A stretch of 9,819 nucleotides of DNA from Cuniculiplasma sp. (lineage in GTDB: Archaea > Thermoplasmatota > Thermoplasmata > Thermoplasmatales > Thermoplasmataceae): assembly GCA_023256455.1 (NCBI GenBank), contig JAGDXN010000088.1, positions 14,188 to 24,006 of the forward strand, in the 5' to 3' direction. The notes beneath the pieces are model-generated. The model searched no databases and was not told where the DNA came from. It saw nothing but the letters and a program-made list of their open reading frames with translations. Position numbers and translations under genes: made by a program. Shown here in pieces: positions 6,324 to 9,819 of the stretch; the first letter of the stretch is position 1; every line of letters starts with the position of its first letter.

Positions 6324-8051
6324 TTGTCAAAGAATAATAATTTTTTAGTAAAAGTAACCGGAGTACTTCAACCCCTGATTTTTTCACTCAACTACCTTAA
6401 GGGCAAGAGATGGATAATTTATCTGATTATATTTGCGGCGGCCATTTCCACAGCAACAAGACTGTACGTGCCAATTGTTATTGGACGAATAATAGATGAC
6501 CTTGAAGCGAAATCTTTCAATTCAATCTTACCTGCAGTGCTCTTAATAATGATTCTTGCAGTTATGTCTGCAATCTCAACATTCATAACAAATTTTGGGG
6601 CACAATACTCAAGCCAGATATACGCCTATAATCTGAGAAAGAGGTTAGTAAACAGTTTGAGCAAAAAAAAGGTTGAGTTTTTCCAGGGCAATACATCGGG
6701 AGATCTTCTTTCGAGGACAACCATGGATGTGGATGCCACAAGAAATTTCCTGATGAATACTCTTTCACAGCTCATACCTACAATTATGATAATCCTGTTT
6801 GCAGTTGCTTATCTTTTCATTCTGAATCCATTCTACTCTCTGTTCTTTCTTTTAACTGTACCCATTCTGGTATACATAGGAATTATTTTCCAGAGAAAGC
6901 AGCGAAAACACTGGATGAATATAAGGAAACAGTACGGTGAGATGACCGAGAGACTTCAGGAGGATATTGCGGGACAGAGAACTGTGAGAACCTATTCCCT
7001 TGAAGACAGTCAGATAGAAAAATTCCAGAATATCACAGATTCTTATTTTCAGGAATATATGGATATTGCATATTTGAGGGGTTTTTACAACAATCTCATG
7101 CCCTTTATTATCAGTGTTGCAGCCACAGGAGTTATCCTTTATGGAGGCTATACATCCATTATAGCCCATTCTCAGGTGGGAAACCTTGTGGCAGCCGTGA
7201 ATATATTCAACCTCGTTACCTTTCCTGTGAGTTTTCTGGGCAGACTCATTGTTTGGTCAGAAAACGCCAGGGCCGGAATAGGAAGGATAAATGAGGTGTT
7301 GAACAATCCAAAGGAAGAGGATCTCTCTTCAAAGGGAAACTTCCCCGAAAGCAATGACATCGAACTTAGAAACATTCATATAAAGAAAGGAAAAAGGGAG
7401 ATAATAAGGAATCTTGACATGAAAATTCCCTCAGGGAGTTTCATATGCATTACGGGAGAAACAGGTTGTGGGAAAAGCAGTATTGTAAACCTCATACCGA
7501 GGCTTGAGGATCCTCAGGAAGGGGATGTACTGATTGGTGGTGTCAACGTTAAGGATATCCCTCTGGGCACGCTGAGAAAAAACGTATCAATTGTACCCCA
7601 GGAGATCAATATTCTATCGGGAACAATAGAGGAAAATATTATTTTTGGACGAAAAGGAATAACACATGAAGACGTTGTAAATGCTGCAAAAATTGCAAGA
7701 ATAGATGATTTTATTGAAACCTTAAAGGATGGATATGATACAATTATAGGAGAAAGGGGCCTCACGCTTTCGGGAGGACAGAGGCAGAGAATGGCCATAG
7801 CGAGGGCGATTGTAACAATGCCTTCCATACTCATACTGGATGATGTCACATCCAGTGTTGACCCTGAAACGGAGTTGAATATTTTCTCTGAAATAGTCAG
7901 CAAGGTAAGGGGGATTACGGTGGTCCTGGTATCCCTCAGATATTCTGCCATGAAGTATTCCAGTGAAACCTATATAATTAAGGATGGCAGGGCAGAATTG
8001 CTTGAAAACATTGAGAGCCTGGATATTTTTGGTTATGGTGATACCCAGTGA
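6324..8051 (+). CDS. Heterodimeric ABC exporter, subunit A (degenerate ATP site)
   Basis: A 575-residue half transporter with an N-terminal membrane domain fused to an ATPase domain. Hydrophobic segments lie near 28-50, 68-90, 150-168, 170-190, 258-278 and 285-305. The ATPase (about 346-575) has Walker A GETGCGKS (378-385), Q-loop Gln426, X-loop GERG (476-479), a perfect LSGGQ signature (482-486) and Walker B LILDD. Three catalytic features are altered: the Walker B glutamate is Asp507, the H-switch histidine is Leu538 (VSLRYS), and the A-loop aromatic position is Lys355. The subunit therefore binds ATP but probably cannot hydrolyse it at its own Walker site, while its intact signature serves the partner. 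The start is TTG at 6324: an in-frame TAA precedes at 6309, no ATG or GTG lies near, and a TATA-like box sits 27 bases upstream. The TGA overlaps the next gene's GTG. Exported substrate unknown (drug, lipid or peptide are all possible). Confidence 0.9.
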   Translation: MSKNNNFLVKVTGVLQPLIFSLNYLKGKRWIIYLIIFAAAISTATRLYVPIVIGRIIDDLEAKSFNSILPAVLLIMILAVMSAISTFITNFGAQYSSQIYAYNLRKRLVNSLSKKKVEFFQGNTSGDLLSRTTMDVDATRNFLMNTLSQLIPTIMIILFAVAYLFILNPFYSLFFLLTVPILVYIGIIFQRKQRKHWMNIRKQYGEMTERLQEDIAGQRTVRTYSLEDSQIEKFQNITDSYFQEYMDIAYLRGFYNNLMPFIISVAATGVILYGGYTSIIAHSQVGNLVAAVNIFNLVTFPVSFLGRLIVWSENARAGIGRINEVLNNPKEEDLSSKGNFPESNDIELRNIHIKKGKREIIRNLDMKIPSGSFICITGETGCGKSSIVNLIPRLEDPQEGDVLIGGVNVKDIPLGTLRKNVSIVPQEINILSGTIEENIIFGRKGITHEDVVNAAKIARIDDFIETLKDGYDTIIGERGLTLSGGQRQRMAIARAIVTMPSILILDDVTSSVDPETELNIFSEIVSKVRGITVVLVSLRYSAMKYSSETYIIKDGRAELLENIESLDIFGYGDTQ

Positions 8052-9819
8052 CGGAAAGTTATGAAAACGCAGAGGAGAGAGTCATAAGGACACTGAAGGG
8101 AAGAAAGGCTCTTTTCAGGATGATCAGGGATATAGGGAGAAACAGAAAGAGCCTTGCCATACTGGTAATATCAGTTATGACAACGGCAATTGCAGGGACA
8201 TTTATACCCCTTACCATAGGAGAGGCGGTTAACAGCATCAGTTCAGGAAGTTTGGAAGGGGTGATCCTTTTTGCAGGGGCATTTATAGGTCTTGCAATCA
8301 TACAGTTCATTTCAAACAGATTCAGAGCCATAAGTTCAACAGATGTATCCCAGAGAACAGTTAAGGGAATGAGGGATGAGGCTTTTAAGAGTATTCATAA
8401 GGTGCCAGTTTCGTTTTTCAGCATTGTAAAATCTGGTTTTCTCATAAGCAGAATTACAAATGATGGGGAAACAATCGGAGATTTCCTCACATTTCAAATT
8501 CCACAGGTTGTATCTGGATTTACAACAGTAATACTTTCAATCGCCATAATGCTTTATCTTGATTTCAACCTGACTCTATATGCCCTGATTGTCCTTCCAT
8601 TTCTGTCAATTTTCACCATTTCCCTTCAGGGGAAGGTAAGGGAGAATTATCTGAAAACAAGAAAGACAATTGCTGCCATAACAGGAAATCTCGCTGAGAA
8701 TATAAGTTCCATAAGGAGCATAAAGGCGTTCAATGTAGAGAGATATGTTGAGGAAAGGTTCGATAACCTGAACAATGAAAATCTTCGTGCAAACATAAAG
8801 GCTTCAAGGCTCTCCTCCTTTTATGGAGCAGTGGTGAGGGTAATAGAATTTCTCGGAATAGTCATAGTGATTTATGCAGGTTCCATACAGCTTCAGGCAG
8901 GCCTCATTTCCATAGGAATCCTTGTGGCATTCATCTTTTATGTTCAGGAATTCTTTGATCCTGTAATACAGCTGTCCCAGTTATACAATGCCTATCAGTC
9001 CTCCATAGTTGGGGCAGGGAGAATATATGGGATTATAGATAGTGAAAAAGAGGAAGTCCCTGAAGGGTCAAAGGACAAGGATAATTTCACCACAGACCTT
9101 GCAATGAAAAATGTGGATTTCAGTTATGGGACCGGGGACACTCTTAAGGAAATAAACCTGGAAATAAGGAAAGGCGATAAGATCGGCATCGTAGGCCATA
9201 CGGGTGCAGGAAAAACGACCCTGTCAAATCTCATTCTGAAGCTTTATCTTCCCAAAGATGGAGAGATTGATCTTGATCTATTAAATACAAAACTCATCCG
9301 AACCAGATCATACAGGGATATAATAATACCTGTTCTGCAGGAACCTTTCCTGTTCAGAGGTTCCATATATGAGAATGTAAGAATTGCGAAGAAGGATGCG
9401 TCAGATGAGGAAATAAGGGAAAAGGCCGACCAGTTTGGCCTTTCCAGAATATTTTCAAGGCTTCCCGATGGCATGGACACCGATGTTGGAGAACTGGGGA
9501 GGAATCTATCAGAGGGGCAGAAACAGGCCATAGCCATATTGAGAGCACTCATAAGGGAACCAGACATAATTATTATGGATGAACCAACTTCAAACATTGA
9601 TCCCTTTTCCGAGAGGGACATATTCCTTAGCCTTGGAAAATTTGCAAAGGACCGAACGCTCATTCTAATAACACACAGGTTTTCAATGATTTCACTGGTT
9701 GACAGAATAGCGGTTGTGGATGGAGGAAGAATCGTGGAAAACGGGACTTTCAATGAACTTATGGAGAAAAAAGGGATGTTTTATAATATGTACAACATCC
9801 TGTATGGAAAAAATGATAC
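8048..9819 (+). CDS. Heterodimeric ABC exporter, subunit B (catalytic ATP site; 3' partial)
   Basis: The frame is open from GTG at 8048 to the right edge: 590 whole codons with no stop, so only a few C-terminal residues should be missing. The protein starts MTESYENAEERV. Hydrophobic segments lie near 36-58, 73-93, 155-195 (two helices) and 260-305 (two helices). The ATPase domain has an A-loop Tyr in VDFSYG, Walker A GHTGAGKT (383-390), Q-loop Gln431, Walker B IIIMDE (Asp511, catalytic Glu512), D-loop SNID and H-switch His543. The signature is LSEGQ (487-491) instead of LSGGQ. It thus carries the working Walker site and a weakened signature, the reverse of subunit A. The start overlaps the TGA of subunit A in GTGA (8048-8051), a four-base overlap typical of translational coupling and 1:1 subunit synthesis. 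The type IV exporter fold is certain; the substrate is not. Confidence 0.92.
   Translation, partial: MTESYENAEERVIRTLKGRKALFRMIRDIGRNRKSLAILVISVMTTAIAGTFIPLTIGEAVNSISSGSLEGVILFAGAFIGLAIIQFISNRFRAISSTDVSQRTVKGMRDEAFKSIHKVPVSFFSIVKSGFLISRITNDGETIGDFLTFQIPQVVSGFTTVILSIAIMLYLDFNLTLYALIVLPFLSIFTISLQGKVRENYLKTRKTIAAITGNLAENISSIRSIKAFNVERYVEERFDNLNNENLRANIKASRLSSFYGAVVRVIEFLGIVIVIYAGSIQLQAGLISIGILVAFIFYVQEFFDPVIQLSQLYNAYQSSIVGAGRIYGIIDSEKEEVPEGSKDKDNFTTDLAMKNVDFSYGTGDTLKEINLEIRKGDKIGIVGHTGAGKTTLSNLILKLYLPKDGEIDLDLLNTKLIRTRSYRDIIIPVLQEPFLFRGSIYENVRIAKKDASDEEIREKADQFGLSRIFSRLPDGMDTDVGELGRNLSEGQKQAIAILRALIREPDIIIMDEPTSNIDPFSERDIFLSLGKFAKDRTLILITHRFSMISLVDRIAVVDGGRIVENGTFNELMEKKGMFYNMYNILYGKND

Noticed and set aside
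6663..6670. Run of eight A as a frameshift or slippage site in ABC subunit A
   Set aside because: The zero frame continues into a complete transporter and no alternative product is evident. It encodes an ordinary Lys-rich patch.
9244..9753. 169-codon open frame on the minus strand
   Set aside because: It lies opposite the well-supported ATPase domain of ABC subunit B, and its translation has no recognisable domain. It is a shadow of the real gene.
1..9819. CRISPR, tRNA, rRNA, insertion sequence or defence island
   Set aside because: No repeat-spacer pattern, tRNA-like fold, transposase or defence module was seen. The only nuclease is the Hjc-like resolvase, whose neighbours are metabolic genes.

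Overview
The window reads as a compact piece of an archaeal chromosome, most likely from Thermoplasmata (Thermoplasmatales-like). This lineage call is inference. It rests on an archaeal Hjc-type Holliday junction resolvase, heavy use of ATA, AGG and AGA codons, moderately AT-rich DNA, almost no intergenic space, and start codons that mostly lack a Shine-Dalgarno sequence but have an AT-rich TATA-like box about 23-30 bases upstream, as expected for leaderless mRNAs. No rRNA, tRNA, CRISPR array, insertion sequence or long repeat was seen.

Layout, left to right. (1) Bases 1-920, plus strand: the C-terminal two thirds of a class III PLP aminotransferase (GabT-like), cut by the window edge. (2) 912-1427, minus: an Hjc-like resolvase whose 3' end overlaps the aminotransferase. 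(3) 1557-3434, plus: an AMP-forming acyl-CoA synthetase of the acetyl-CoA synthetase superfamily with an altered acyl pocket. (4) 3436-4185, minus: a six-TM membrane protein of unknown function. (5) 4246-4818, minus: a YecD-like isochorismatase-fold hydrolase. (6) 4855-6162, minus: an MFS transporter of the metabolite:H+ symporter type. (7) 6324-8051, plus, and (8) 8048-9819, plus (cut at the right edge): two half-size ABC exporters with overlapping stop and start codons.

The transporter, hydrolase and membrane-protein genes run in one direction (6 to 5 to 4) with gaps of 36 and 60 bases. The transporter may import a substrate that the hydrolase acts on, but both downstream genes also have TATA-like boxes of their own. 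Genes 7 and 8 are the clearest functional unit. Their sequence deviations are complementary: subunit A lacks the A-loop aromatic residue, the Walker B glutamate and the H-switch histidine, and subunit B has LSEGQ instead of LSGGQ. All of these fall in one composite ATP site, which leaves one catalytic and one degenerate site, as in heterodimeric type IV exporters of the TM287/288 or TAP type.

I did not find a convincing new biological system. The items most worth a second look are the strongly asymmetric ABC heterodimer, the cysteine-less hydrolase paired with a transporter, the Trp-to-Gly pocket of the synthetase, the enlarged Hjc-like protein, and the use of TTG or GTG at four of the seven visible gene starts.
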